Below, one piece after another: positions 45,314 to 55,094 of a DNA stretch of 64,000 bases. Each line of letters opens with the position of its first letter. The first letter of the stretch is position 1. The notes beneath the pieces are model-generated. The model did not search any database. It was not told the DNA's origin and saw only the letters and a list, made by a program, of their open reading frames with translations. Where the stretch lies: positions 70,249 to 134,248 of the forward strand of contig JADJCH010000015.1 of assembly GCA_016703325.1 (NCBI GenBank), given 5' to 3'. The translations under genes and the position numbers were made by a program. Origin of the DNA: Burkholderiales bacterium. GTDB lineage: Bacteria > Pseudomonadota > Gammaproteobacteria > Burkholderiales > Burkholderiaceae_C.

Positions 45314-46510
45314 GTGGGGCGGCCTGCCCTGGAGGTCGCCGACATCTTCCGTGAACACGGGCCAGCGTGGCGCGAAGCGCAGCGCGGCCACCTGAGCCTG
45401 GCGCAGCTCAAGGTGATGTCGGCCATCACCCAGTGCCGCACGGCGGCGCTGGGCGGCCATGTGCTGCGCTGCGAGGGCTGCGGCACCGACCAGATCGCCT
45501 ACAACTCCTGCCGCAACCGGCACTGCCCGAAGTGCCAGAGCGTGGCCGCCCAGCGCTGGCTCGCCGCCCGGCAGGCCGACCTGCTGCCAGTGGAGTACTA
45601 CCACGTGGTGTTCACACTGCCGGCGCCCATCGCCGACATCGCCTACACGAACAAGGCCGCCATCTACGGGCTGCTGTTCGATGTGGCCGCTTCGGTGCTG
45701 CAGACCATCGCGGCAGACCCCAGGCATCTGGGAGCGCGCATCGGTGCAACGCTGGTGCTGCACACCTGGGGTTCGGCACTGACGCATCACCCGCACGTGC
45801 ACGGTATCGTGCCTGGCGGTGGGCTGTCGCCGAACGGCAAGACCTGGGTGGCCTGCCGACCGGGGTTCTTCCTGCCGGTGCGGGTGCTGTCCAGGCTGTT
45901 CCGGCGACGCTTCATCGAGGAGCTTCAACGGTTGCATGAGACCGGCAAGCTGCGCTTCTTCGGCGAGCACGAGTGCCTGTCCGATGCGCATGCCTTCAGC
46001 CATTGGCTGGCACCGATGCGCCGGTGCGAGTGGGTGGTCTATGCCAAGCGGCCGTTCGCCGGACCCGAGGCCGTGCTGGCCTACCTGTCGCGCTACACCC
46101 ATCGTGTAGCGATCTCCAACAGCCGCCTGCTGGCGCTGGACGGGCGTGGCGTGACCTTCCGCTGGAAGGACTACCGGGCCAAGGGACGCACCCGTCACAA
46201 GACGATGACGCTCGCGCCGGAGGAGTTCATGCGCCGGTTCCTGTTGCACGTCCTGCCGGGCGGCTTCCACCGTATCCGGCACTACGGGCTGTTGGCCAAC
46301 GGCACGCGCAAGGCCAGCCTGGCGGCGGCGCGGCAGTTGCTCGGGGTGCAGGCCGAAGTGCCAGCCTCGGCCGGCGACGCGGCGGCCCACGATGAGCCGG
46401 GCTTGAAGCCGCCCACCTTCGTCTGCCGCCACTGCGGCCAAACGCTGACGGTCCTGCTGTGGCTGGCGCCTGACTGTTCGATTCGTGCGCCGCCTCGCGC
46501 CACCCCATGA
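45314..46510 (+). CDS. IS91-family transposase (HUH/Y1 rolling-circle type)
   Basis: This 398-residue protein has an N-terminal zinc-binding domain ('CEGCGTDQIAYNSCRNRHCPKCQ'), the HUH metal motif in 'THHPHVHGIVPGG' and a catalytic Tyr in 'YLSRYTHRVAISNSRL'. It nicks one strand and moves the element by rolling-circle transposition. The frame is complete, although its recombinase partner upstream is disturbed. Confidence 0.9.
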   Translation: MGRPALEVADIFREHGPAWREAQRGHLSLAQLKVMSAITQCRTAALGGHVLRCEGCGTDQIAYNSCRNRHCPKCQSVAAQRWLAARQADLLPVEYYHVVFTLPAPIADIAYTNKAAIYGLLFDVAASVLQTIAADPRHLGARIGATLVLHTWGSALTHHPHVHGIVPGGGLSPNGKTWVACRPGFFLPVRVLSRLFRRRFIEELQRLHETGKLRFFGEHECLSDAHAFSHWLAPMRRCEWVVYAKRPFAGPEAVLAYLSRYTHRVAISNSRLLALDGRGVTFRWKDYRAKGRTRHKTMTLAPEEFMRRFLLHVLPGGFHRIRHYGLLANGTRKASLAAARQLLGVQAEVPASAGDAAAHDEPGLKPPTFVCRHCGQTLTVLLWLAPDCSIRAPPRATP

Positions 46511-47029
46511 CGATCACTTCACCCGCCCGACGACATCCGCCCACCGGCGGGCTGGGTTGTCTCGTGCCTGAGGTCGCACTCTCACATGCTCGGCCAGCGA
46601 TCCTGTACGACCGATCGTCGTCCCGGGGCCAAACGTCCGCATCAGAGGGACGCTTCCGCACAGCGGACGTCGTGGACGCAGCTCGTCGCCGGACTGGCAC
46701 GACGACTATCGCCATAGCGATCCAGGCTTCAATACCCGCCGTGGCGTGCGCCGCGGTTTCCTCCCCCGAGGCTTGTCCGACACCTGCCCTCAGTATGTGC
46801 AAGTCGACGCTCGGCTGCCCGCTCGGGCAGGTGTCCGACAACCCTAAACAATTGCACCCGGTTACGACGGGCTGCTTCCACGGCGCCCCACCTTCAATGG
46901 CTGGATTGCGGCGGTGCCTTCGGCACGGCGTCGTTCTTGTCCCGACCCGTTGCTGCCACTTGTGCGCATCGGGATGCGGACCTCGACCCCGCGATCGCCT
47001 CCAATTGTTAGTATCGGACTTCGATAACG
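46511..47029. other. Stretch without a recognisable gene, right flank of the IS91 unit
   Basis: A frame continues from near the transposase stop but shows no family features. The region probably includes the transposon end and the promoter of padR-chrA. Nothing else could be supported. Confidence 0.4.
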
Positions 47030-47386
47030 ATGACCAATACAGTTCGCGACATCCTTCTGGCCTTCGTCAGGGTCCACGTGCTCCATCACGCGGTCTCGGA
47101 GCGGGTCTATGGCGCCGGCATGGCCGAGGAACTGGCTCGCCATGGCTACCAACTCAGCCCCGGCACGCTCTATCCGTTACTGCACCGCCTGGAGCAGGAC
47201 GGCCTGCTGGTGAGCGAGTCCGAGGTCGTGGCGGGCAAGGTGCGCAGGTACTACGTCGCCACCGAGCTGGGGCGGTCAGCGCTCATCGAGTTGAAGCCCC
47301 GACTGGCGGAACTGGTCGGGGAGGCGCTACCCGAGGACAAGGCCCATGCCCCAGCCAGAACCCGCAAACCACGCATCCCCCGCTGA
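47030..47386 (+). CDS. PadR-family transcriptional regulator
   Basis: The 118-residue protein is a PadR winged helix ('DILLAFVRVHVLHHAVSERVYGAGMAEELARHGYQLSPGTLYPLLHRLEQDGLL', 'RRYYVATELG'). Its 3' end overlaps the chrA start by about 40 bases. PadR genes upstream of chrA commonly repress chromate transport until chromate is present. Confidence 0.88.
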   Translation: MTNTVRDILLAFVRVHVLHHAVSERVYGAGMAEELARHGYQLSPGTLYPLLHRLEQDGLLVSESEVVAGKVRRYYVATELGRSALIELKPRLAELVGEALPEDKAHAPARTRKPRIPR

Positions 47387-48569
47387 ACCGATGGGCCGCG
47401 GCTCCGTGCTGGAGGTCCTGCTCGTCTTCCTCAAGCTGGGCCTCACGTCCTTCGGCGGCCCGGTGGCCCACCTTGGCTACTTCCGCACCGAATTCGTCGA
47501 GCGGCGGCGTTGGCTCGACGATCAGAGCTACGGCGACCTTGTAGCCCTGTGCCAGTTCCTGCCTGGCCCGGCGAGCAGTCAGGTCGGCATGGCACTTGGC
47601 CTGCGGCGCGGGCTGGGCGGGTGCCTTGGCCGCGTGGCTGGGTTTCACGCTGCCGTCGGCCATCGTGCTGATCCTCTTCGCCTTTGGCGGGGCCGAGTGG
47701 TCCGGCCTGGCCTCGTCCGGTGCCGTGCATGGGCTCAAGGTCGTGGCCGTGGCCGTGGTGGCGCAGGCGGTCTGGGGAATGTCGAAGTCCTTGTGCCCGG
47801 ACCGGCTGCGCGCCGGCATCGCGATCGGCGCGGGCACTGGTGGTGCTGGCCGTGCCCACTGCGGCCGGGCAGATCGGCGCCATTGTGCTCGGCAGGCTGG
47901 CGGGTCGCTGGACGCTGAAGCTCCAGCACCTGCCGCCGGCTACGCACCAGGACTATGGGGTTGGTCGCCGAACGGGCGCCGTGCTGCTCGCCACGTTCGC
48001 GCCCTTGCTGGTCTTGCTCCCGATTCTGGCGGCAGCCCAGCCTTCGCTGTGGCTGAGTGCCACGGCGGTGTTCTACAACGCGGGATCGCTGATCGTCGGC
48101 GGCGGGCGTCGTATTGCCGCTGCTGCAGGCGGGCGTGGTGCCCCCCGGGTGGGTCAGCAACGACGCCTTCCTGGCCGGATACGGCGCCGCGCAGGCGGTA
48201 CCGGGCCCGCTGTTCACCTTTGCGGCCTACCTGGGTGCGACCATGCCCGCACCGTTGGGTGGCTGGGTAGGCGGGCTCGCGCTGCTGGTGGTCATCTTCA
48301 TTCCAGCCTTTCTCCTCGTAGCGGGCGCTCTTCCGTTCTGGGAGGCGATGCGTCAACGTGATGGCGTGCAACGCGCGATGGGCGGCATCAATGCAGCCGT
48401 CGTGGGCGTCCTGGGGGCGGCTCTGTACGACCCGGTATGGACGAGTGCGATCCACTCGCGCGCGGACTTCGGCCTGGCGCTGGCCGCCTTCGGGCTGCTG
48501 GTCTACGCCAAGGTCTCGCCGCTGATCGTGGTCGCGCTCAGTGCCCTTGCAGGCTGGCTGCTGGCGTGA
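47346..48569 (+). pseudogene. chrA: Chromate transporter, broken by frameshifts
   Basis: The two-domain CHR transporter (about 400 residues) exports chromate. The N-terminal half has 'LKLGLTSFGGPVAHLGYFR' and 'FLPGPASSQVGMALG', the C-terminal half 'GYGAAQAVPGPLFTFAAYLGA'. Reading requires frame changes near 47600, near 47830 and near 48110. As written, no functional transporter can be made. Because each frame has intact, conserved protein sequence with few other lesions, sequence errors are a serious alternative to decay. Confidence 0.85.
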
Positions 48570-49083
48570 AGGCGTCTATGGCGCACTGGCCCCGGCCCTG
48601 CAGCATCGACTCACGCACCCGCTCGTCACTTACGTTCAACGAGGCCTCTTCATGACATCCCATCCTCTGCTTTCTACCGCGGAACTGGCCAGCGCCTCCT
48701 CCGCCATCGTGCTGGACACGGGATCGCAACGCCTACGACGCGGGCCACTGGCTGGCGCCTTCCATCTCGACATCAAGCGTTGGGAAGGCCTCGCGCGCAC
48801 GGCCGAAGGCGGCCTGCACCTTTGCTTGAGTTCTGGGCAGTGCAGATCGGCGCGCTGGGCATCGACGGCAGTCGGCCTGTCGTCGTGCACGACGATGGCC
48901 GCATGACAGAAGCCGCACGAGCCTGGTTCATCCTCCAGTGGCATGGCGCTGATGCGCGGGTGCTGGATGGCGGCTGGGCAGCATTGATCGGGCAGCTGAA
49001 CGTCGCTCCGGACCGCACGCCGAGCTCGCCGAACGCCGTCGTATTTCGGCGCCCGGACGGGTACGAGCCTCGCGTGCGACTAG

Positions 49084-49903
49084 GGCCTGTTAACACTAAT
49101 TGCGAGACGGTGATATGCATTGACACTGCGTCAATGGAGATCACCGCCGCCCAATTCGCCCAGATTGAACACTGCCTGCCTCGACAGCGAGGCAACGTCA
49201 GCCTGTCGAACCTGCAGGTGCTCAACGCGATCCTGTACGTGGCGGAGCACGGCTGCAAGTGGCGTGGTCTGCCCAAGCGGTTCGGCAACTGGCACACGAT
49301 CTACACGCGCATGAGCCGTTGGGCCAAGTCTGGCGTGCTCGACAAGGCCTTCGAGCAGTTGCAGCGCGCTCAGGTCGTGCAGATCAAGATCGAAGCGGTC
49401 TCGTTGGACAGCACCAGCGTCAAAGTGCATCCCGACGGCACGGGCGCTCGAAAAAAAACGGTCCGCAGGCTATCGGCAAGTCCCGTGGTGGCTGGAACAC
49501 CAAGATCCACCTCGTCGCCGCGGACGCGCGCACGGCCATAGCGTTTTCGCTGTCACCGGGCCAGGCACACGACGCGCCCGAAGGCCGGGAGTTGTTGAAG
49601 CGGCTGGGGCCACCGAGCCGCCCGCTGCACCTCATCATGGACCGAGCCTACGAGGGCAATGAGACCCGGCAACTCGCGCTCGACCTTGGTTTTGTCCCGG
49701 TCGTACCTCCGCTGAGCACGCGCATCGAACCCTGGGAGTACGACCGAGCGATGTACAGGCGTCGCAATGAGGTCGAGCGCCTGTTCCGCAGGCTCAAGGG
49801 CTATCGCCGCATCTTCTCCCGATTCGAGAAACTCGACGTCATGTTCATCGCCTTCATCAGCTTCGCGCTGATCGCCGATGGCTTGCGTTTGTGTTAACAG
49901 GCC
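49084..49903 (+). mobile_element. Complete IS5-family insertion sequence inside the rhodanese gene
   Basis: The element is 820 bp with perfect 13-bp terminal inverted repeats GGCCTGTTAACAC (49084-49096) and GTGTTAACAGGCC (49891-49903). It is flanked by a CTAG duplication (49080-49083 and 49904-49907). The size, ends and split transposase suggest an IS427-like or related IS5 subgroup. Confidence 0.88.
49134..49897 (+). CDS. IS5-family transposase, orfA/orfB joined by frameshift
   Basis: The first frame (49134-49541) encodes the DNA-binding N-terminal half ('QIEHCLPRQRGNVSLSNLQVLNAILYVAEHGCKWRGLPKRFGNWHTIYTRMSRW') and reaches 'LDSTSVKVHPDGTG'. The second frame (to 49897) gives the DDE part with 'IMDRAYEGNETRQLALDLGF' and 'RNEVERLFRRLKGYRRIFSRFEKLD'. 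They overlap at an A8 run (49451-49458), a classic site for programmed -1 frameshifting in this IS group, so the transposase may be functional. Confidence 0.85.
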
Positions 49904-50165
49904 CTAGTCCCCTGGCCGGGTCCGGCTCTACGTTGAAGTCACCGTAACCTGACCTTGACAGGGACGCCTGCAATCGGTTGGCGTCAGCTTCTTGGCGCCG
50001 CCGCGAAGGGGCAGTCCCGGCCATCAGCAGCCTTCAGCAAACGGCGGCTTCACCTAGTAGCCAGGCGCTCCTGGTAGCCGTACGGCCTGGATGTCGGCGG
50101 ATGCCCGCACGCAACAACCAATGTCTCATGCTGGACATGTCGATGCAAGGAGGCCTATCCCCTAG

Positions 50166-51158
50166 GGAAGGTCTGAACAAGTGCACGCATCTTGCATGAG
50201 CAGTGCATGCGGATGACGGGGCACAAAGCGATGAGCCAGATCAGTTTCTCGGACGCCGAGTACGCCGGCAAGCGCAAGAAGACCCGACGCGAGGTGTTCC
50301 TCGCCGAGATGGAAGCTGTCGTGCCGTGGAAGGCGCTGCTGGGCCTGATCGAGCCGCACTACCCGACGGCGGGCCGCGGCCGCCGACCGTACCCGCTGGC
50401 GTCGATGCTGCGCGTACACCTGATGCAGAACTGGTTCGCGCTGAGCGACCCGGCGATGGAAGAGGCGCTGTACGAGATCGCCTCGCTGCGCGCCTAATCA
50501 TCGCCGCGCCCAGTTCGACCAAGAACGAGCGGCGAGCGCGACCCCGAGATGCACCAGACCAAGAAGGGCAACCAGTGGCACTTCGGCATGAAGGCGCACA
50601 TCGGCGTCGACGCCGACAGCGGCCTGGTGCACACGGTCATCACCACGGCGGCCAATGAATCGGACGTCGAGCAGGTCGCCGACCTACTGCACGGCAAGGA
50701 ACAAGCCGTCTGGGCCGACTCGGGCTACCGCGGCGCGCAAGCCCGCGTCGAGCGCGAAGATCTGCAGTGGCACATCGCCGCGCGGCCCAGCGACATCGCC
50801 AAGCTGCCCGAGGGGCGCCGCAAGGCGGCGGCGCAGAAGCGAGAGCACCGCAAGGCCAGCGTGCGCGCCAAGGTCGAGCACCCGTTCCGTGTCATCAAGC
50901 GCCAGTTCGGGCTGATGAAGGTGCGCTTCCGCGGGCTGGCGAAGAACACGGCGCACGTGGTCACGCTGTTCGCGCTGTCGAACCTGTGGATGGCGCGACG
51001 GCAGTTGATGGCGATGGCCGTAGTCCGTCCGAACAGAGCATGAGCCGCAAAGAACGCAGCCAAAGCCGCTCGCAACGCCGCCGCGCGAACCCGATCGCTC
51101 GATCACCGCGGTTCGGTGCCCGGAGCGCGCTCGCGTTTTCACGTTGTTCAGACCTTCC
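50166..51158 (+). mobile_element. Second IS5-family element, internally deleted
   Basis: Terminal inverted repeats GGAAGGTCTGAACAA (50166-50180) and its complement (51144-51158) are flanked by CTAG on both sides (50162-50165 and 51159-51162). The element is about 990 bp. Its transposase gene lacks an inner portion, so it should depend on a related transposase for movement. Confidence 0.85.
50231..51043 (+). pseudogene. IS5-type transposase with internal deletion
   Basis: The N-terminal part ('MSQISFSDAEYAGKRKKTRREVFLAEMEAVVPWKALLGLIEPHYPTAGRGRRPYPL') ends at a stop at 50495-50497. The C-terminal part continues in the same register from about 50535 ('MHQTKKGNQWHFGMKAHIGVDADSGLVHTV', 'ADSGYRGAQARVE', 'RAKVEHPFRVIKRQFG'). 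Relatives carry roughly 70 additional residues, including the first catalytic Asp region, between 'LYEIASLR' and 'IAAPSSTKNE'. The missing piece indicates a deletion at about 50494. Confidence 0.85.
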
Positions 51159-51298
51159 CTAGAACTGCGGACTCCAAGGCAGGGGAAGTGGTGCTTCAGG
51201 ACTTGACGGGCATCCAGGGGCCGTCAATCATGCGAAGAACACCGCTAAAGGATCCGTACGGCGCTTAAAGTGCGTATGGGGCCGTGCTGGACGGACTA

Positions 51299-51564
51299 GG
51301 GCCTGTTCACACTACCGCAAGGGGTCGCGTTGTGGATCAGAAATGCCGCAGGCAAGGCGCAAACCGCAGCCGGGTTGGACACCCGGCGAGGATTTGCAAC
51401 GCCGCATGCGGAATTTCTGGCCACAACCCTTCGGGAAGGCCCGTCGCCACGGGCCACTCGTCGTTGCAGCGCTTGCCCGCACGTCCAGTGCGGGCACGCA
51501 CTGCGCCTCGATTGGCCCGTGGCGGCGGGCCTTCGCGACCCCTTGCGGTAGTGTGAACGGGCCC
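51299..51564. repeat. MITE-like element with long inverted repeats
   Basis: A 266-bp segment has 31-bp terminal inverted repeats (51299-51329 against 51534-51564, one mismatch). Inside them is a second inverted pair of about 21 bp (about 51446-51466 against 51513-51533, one mismatch). No coding frame of note is present. The outer end, GGGCCTGTTCACACTA, differs at one base from the end of the complete IS at 49083-49098, so the repeat is probably mobilised by that IS family. Confidence 0.78.
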
Positions 51565-51589
51565 CGGACTCGGTCGTCCATCTCGAACC

Positions 51590-51972
51590 ATGGTGAGGAC
51601 TATTTGTGGACCTGAGTTCCTTGGCAGTTTCCATGAACCTAGAAATGCCACATCGGGAGAACGTCGGGGATCGCGTCTACTTCGACTTGCAGCTCGCACC
51701 TTCGTTCTCCATGCGAACGGCAATGGTGCAGTCGTTGATCGAGCGCGCTATTTGGATGACTGAAATCAGGCGGCGAACAGGTTGGACTGCCCTTGGCCGA
51801 GGTGAGTGTGTTCGGACAGAGCCGTGCGCTCGTAGCTTGTCAGGTTCGGGGTGGGGTTGCTGTCTACGACAACATTCGACTGTTCGTGCGCGAAGTCGCG
51901 GCTCCAGACGGTTGGCTCCTCCTGTCGTCGGCCAATGAACCGGTAGTGCCCGCTGATGGTGAGCGGACTTGA
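51590..51972 (+). CDS. Unknown protein, first gene of the large-protein cluster (one frameshift)
   Basis: From ATG 51590 the frame reads 'MVRTICGPEFLGSFHEPRN' and continues to 'TFVLHANGNGAVVDRARYLDD', then meets a stop. One missing C near 51759 would continue it as 'LKSGGEQVGLPLAEVSVFG', 'VAVYDNIRLFVREVAAPDGW' and 'VPADGERT' to the stop at 51970-51972, about 127 residues. The restored protein looks globular and beta-rich. I do not recognise a family. It begins 26 bases after the MITE. Confidence 0.5.
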
Positions 51973-52295
51973 GGAAGATCTTGACCGCGAGCTCCGATGA
52001 AATGGAGTCGAGTCGTCGCTCGTTGACATCGCTGAAAGCGAGTTGCCAGGCACGGTTTATCAGTCCGACGTAATCCGTAGGATCGAAGCTCCGGAGCAGA
52101 TGATGCGGCAGTCCTGACGACAAGTTCGGTTTGGCAGTCCGAGACGTTTTCCAACCTTCACGCGGACGGAGCGGCCCTGTGTCACTTGATGCGTTGCTTA
52201 GAAGTGATCAAACTTGTCCGCGCCAGGTCGCGGCGGCGCTGATGGGCGCGACCGCCAAACGCTGGGGCCAATTGCATGGCCGGGGCGCGGGCTAG
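51956..52295 (+). CDS. Unknown small protein (disrupted)
   Basis: ATG 51956 overlaps the end of the previous gene. The frame gives 'MVSGLEEDLDRELR', a TGA at 51998, then 'VDIAESELPGTVYQSDVIRRIEAPEQMM'. After a shift near 52110 it continues 'DDKFGLAVRDVFQPSRGR', 'SLDALLRSDQTCPRQVAAAL' and ends at TAG 52293-52295. Repaired it would be about 112 residues. No domain is recognised. The overlap at both ends suggests translational coupling. Confidence 0.4.
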
Positions 52296-52575
52296 AATCC
52301 GCTCACTCAATGACTTGGTCGCCCAAATCAGGATTGTCGGTCCAAATTCCCGCGCGAAAGTTGGCGCATCGCCTTCGCCTGACCGCGCGCCCATTCCTGT
52401 GGGATTCACATTTCTGGAACTACGTAACGGGTCGGTGGCTTCCCGCGTGAAACCCGGACGGGCCAGGGCCCCGGACTGGTATTGGAATGAAACGGTTCTT
52501 GCCAACATAGAACCGAGCATCGCCTGGGATGCGGTGGCGACCACGGAGATCCGTCGACATCCCCAACGGCACTGA
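52276..52575 (+). CDS. Unknown protein, 99 residues
   Basis: The frame begins at ATG 52276, overlapping the previous gene by 20 bases, and encodes 'LNDLVAQIRIVGPNSRAKV', 'IPVGFTFLELRNGSVASRVK' and 'WYWNETVLANIEPSIAWDAV'. No family is recognised. The last few codons may already be out of register with the following large gene. Confidence 0.4.
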   Translation: MAGARARIRSLNDLVAQIRIVGPNSRAKVGASPSPDRAPIPVGFTFLELRNGSVASRVKPGRARAPDWYWNETVLANIEPSIAWDAVATTEIRRHPQRH

Positions 52576-52584
52576 CCCATCAGC

Positions 52585-55094
52585 GTGCGTTGCGCTTTTT
52601 GGCCTTTGTGGCTCGTGCTGGGGAAGCCGAAGTTCGACTTCCGAGATCCGTTGCTGGGAAACTATGGGTCTGGAGGACACTCGACAACCGAAATGCCTCA
52701 GCCCGCAGTCATTCCCGACGAGAACCTGCGTGTTACGTTACTTGCGTCTGTGGGTCGCGCGGATCGAATGGAACCGAGTGCGCCGCGTGGCCCGGGCGGT
52801 CAGCCGGTCTCGACTTGGGCTGTTCTGGAGACAAGGTCCGTTGGATCTTCAGACCCTGCGCATCGCCGTTGCGCGCACTGCACCGCTGGAAGATTTGCAT
52901 GGCTGTATCGACGCGCTTGTGATTGGGCGTCTTGCCGCGAGCACCTTGCCGAGTCGACTTCTGTCGGATTACTACGGCACGGTCGGCCTGCCGCCTGGCG
53001 ACCGCAGCTACCAGACCCGCATGCAGGCGCTTTTTGAGACCGCGCCCAGCGGCAGTGCGCTGGGTGGCATGGCTTTCGGGGCCCCGGAGTTCGCGGGCGA
53101 CCTTCGGCAACGGTTGTTGCCGCTGTTGCACTGGACCTTGCGCCTGCTCAGTTTGGTCGAGCCGTGGTGGCAAATTGCGGAGCTCAACACTCCCTGGGGT
53201 GGCGCGGCGCTGGACGTGCTTTCCGACGAACTGGCCGACCTGTTGTCGGTCCAGCCCAGCCGGCACTTCGGCGCCTGGCCTGGCGCCGGATTGGGAGTTC
53301 GCCGCTTCAATGCCGCCACGCACGTTCCAGAGTTCATGTATGGCGCGTGGGATCTGCAATTCGACGACGACGACGCGACCGCCAAGTACGCGGGCAGCGT
53401 GCGAGCAGGCGGCGGGAAAGGCCACGTGGAAGCACTGGTGAACGATTTGCGGGCTCTCGGATTTACTGCACCTGCTGCCGGTACCACTCGCTTCGATGCG
53501 CGCGTGGCGATGGCGGTACGCGAGTTCCAGATAGAGGCCGCCGAGGAGCGCCTATCCCTCGACGCGGCTGGCGTGCAGCATGCGCAGCGAGTCCGGTCGC
53601 CTAGGCGCTACTTTGGACGCGTGCATGGGATCGTGGACGGCGAAACCCGGCGCCTCCTTCAGCTTTGGTTGAATTTGCCCAACGTCGAAGGAGATCTGGG
53701 GCCGCTAGGGCCCCCAGGCACGCAGGCCCACAACGCCTTGCTGGTGGTCGCGTGCGAATCGACTGCTCCGAATCAACCGGTCGCCGCGTCCGTCGTTTCT
53801 GACGACATCTGGGGCCCGCTGGCAATCCCATTGCCTAGCGGCGTGGACAGCTTCGACTTTCAAACCGAAGGCCGCCGCCACTGGACTATTGACTGGCTGA
53901 AGCGTTGGGGCGAGCCCGTGGCCGCCGAAGCGCCTGTACTTGCTTCCTTCGGTCCCCCGGTGCCTGCGGCTGATGTCGACGCCACACCGCTCGGTCGCTA
54001 TCAACGCAAAGGAGGCGAGAACTACGACCTTGGCGGCCCAGCGATGTTGAATAGCGATCATTGGCGCTCCACCCTTCAGACTTTGGCCCGCTTTCAGGAG
54101 TTGCCCTCCGTTGTTGGCGCGGCAGAGCGTCGACAGGACTGGCTCGTGCTCTTTGGCATCACGGCCAGAGACCTGGGGCGGCTTCGAACGTGGTGAACGG
54201 ATGGGACAAGGCCTTTCTGTCTCTGGGTTGGTGTCACTGGACACTGTTGGACACGACGCAAGCGCCTGCCACTGGTGTGATTACTGGTTATCGCGCCGGC
54301 GAACTGGGCGCCATGTTGGCGTGGTACCGCTACCGCGATCCAGCCGGATTTCATCGTGACTTGGGACGCTATGGCTTGTACGTCCCTGCGACAGCACCAA
54401 CGGTGGGTGGCGCCGTAAGTCCCGCAGGCCCTGGAAAATTCGTATCCCGCGTGATGATGTTTGGCGCTGGCGATCCGGCAAGCCAACTGATCGCCTTCCA
54501 GCCTCAGATACCGCACGACAGCCAGCGATACGTGAAACCACCTGGATGAGGTCGTGGCGGATGATTTATCGCGTGCAACAGGCTCTGCGACTGTCGCCTA
54601 ACATGCGGCGCGCGAATCGCGAGTTCGCCTTGCGACGTATTGCTGAGGTGATGGCCGTACCTTGGGGCGGCGGTGGATTCGACGCAGCGGTCAGTTGGGG
54701 CGCAATCGCATGCAGCCAGCAATCCGCTATCGCGGTAATGCGCTGGCACACAAACAAGCCCGGCTTACTGGCGGCCAGGTTCGCCACTGCGGTACAGGCA
54801 ACATCCGCACAATACCGAACGACTGCGGGCCTGCTTGCGGGAGATGCAATTCCTTCGGTTAGCCTTTGAGATTCAACCTCTGCCGCTGCCATTCAGTTTC
54901 AGCTCACCCTTGCACGGGAACTGCAACTTCAAACAGATAACTATGAAGGTGTAGCCGAGGCAGGAGGCGCCAGCACGCTTACCGACAACCAGGGAACTGG
55001 GTTGTCGACACCTAGACCAACGGCCGAGTCACCCTCGTCGGCGGTACGGGCGCTGCAGGCGTTGCTGACGCGGACAGGATTCGAACCGTGGTGA
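52585..55094 (+). CDS. Large protein with a peptidoglycan-binding-like segment, frameshifted
   Basis: The best-supported part (about 52840-54190) reads in one frame for about 450 residues. It includes 'GKGHVEALVNDLRALGF' and 'RFDARVAMAVREFQ' (about 53420-53545), which resemble a PG_binding_1 helical repeat. The following segment continues in the next frame after about 54175 ('NGWDKAFLSLGWCHWTLLDT', 'GELGAMLAWYRYRDPAGFHRDLGRYGLY'), then in others ('AVSWGAIACSQQSAIAVMRWH', 'QFQLTLARELQLQTDNYEG'), ending with 'AVRALQALLTRTGFEPW' at TGA 55092-55094. Repaired it would be about 830 residues. The start is uncertain. A cell-wall-binding or lytic role is possible but unproven. Confidence 0.6.

Larger units (their letters stand above)
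44428..46510 (+). mobile_element. IS91-family unit with an associated tyrosine recombinase
   Basis: Two adjacent genes, a XerC-like recombinase and an IS91-type HUH transposase eight bases apart, form a known composite IS91 layout. The limits given are those of the genes; ori and ter ends were not identified. It borders the kinase operon on the left and the padR-chrA pair on the right. Confidence 0.75.
48652..49936 (+). pseudogene. Rhodanese-type sulfurtransferase, frameshifted and interrupted by an IS
   Basis: The gene starts 'MTSHPLLSTAELASASSAIVLDT' and contains rhodanese segments 'LAGAFHLDIKRWEGLARTAEGGL' and 'WAVQIGALGIDGSRPVVVHDDGRMTEAARAWFILQWHGADARVLDGGWAALIG' in two frames, with indels near 48720-48750 and 48820. 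An IS5-family element (49084-49903) enters after 'EPRVRL'. Joining the flanks across the 4-bp target duplication gives 'VPWPGPALR' and a stop at 49934-49936. The expected catalytic Cys loop lies in the C-terminal domain that is disrupted or missing. Confidence 0.75.

Noticed and set aside
51330..51530. A possible CRISPR or tandem repeat in the GC-rich hairpin region
   Set aside because: The repeats are inverted, not direct and regularly spaced, and belong to the MITE-like structure.
51606..51938. A 110-residue frame beginning 'MDLSSLAVSMNLEMPHRENVGDRV'
   Set aside because: An alternative frame from 51590 joins a long coherent protein after one missing C, whereas this frame turns Arg/Ser-rich and ends without support.
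51677..52123. Minus-strand frame 'MSSGLPHHLLRSFDPTDYVGLINRAWQ'
   Set aside because: Its first half looks plausible, but the rest is low-complexity and the plus strand carries overlapping coupled frames consistent with the cluster direction.
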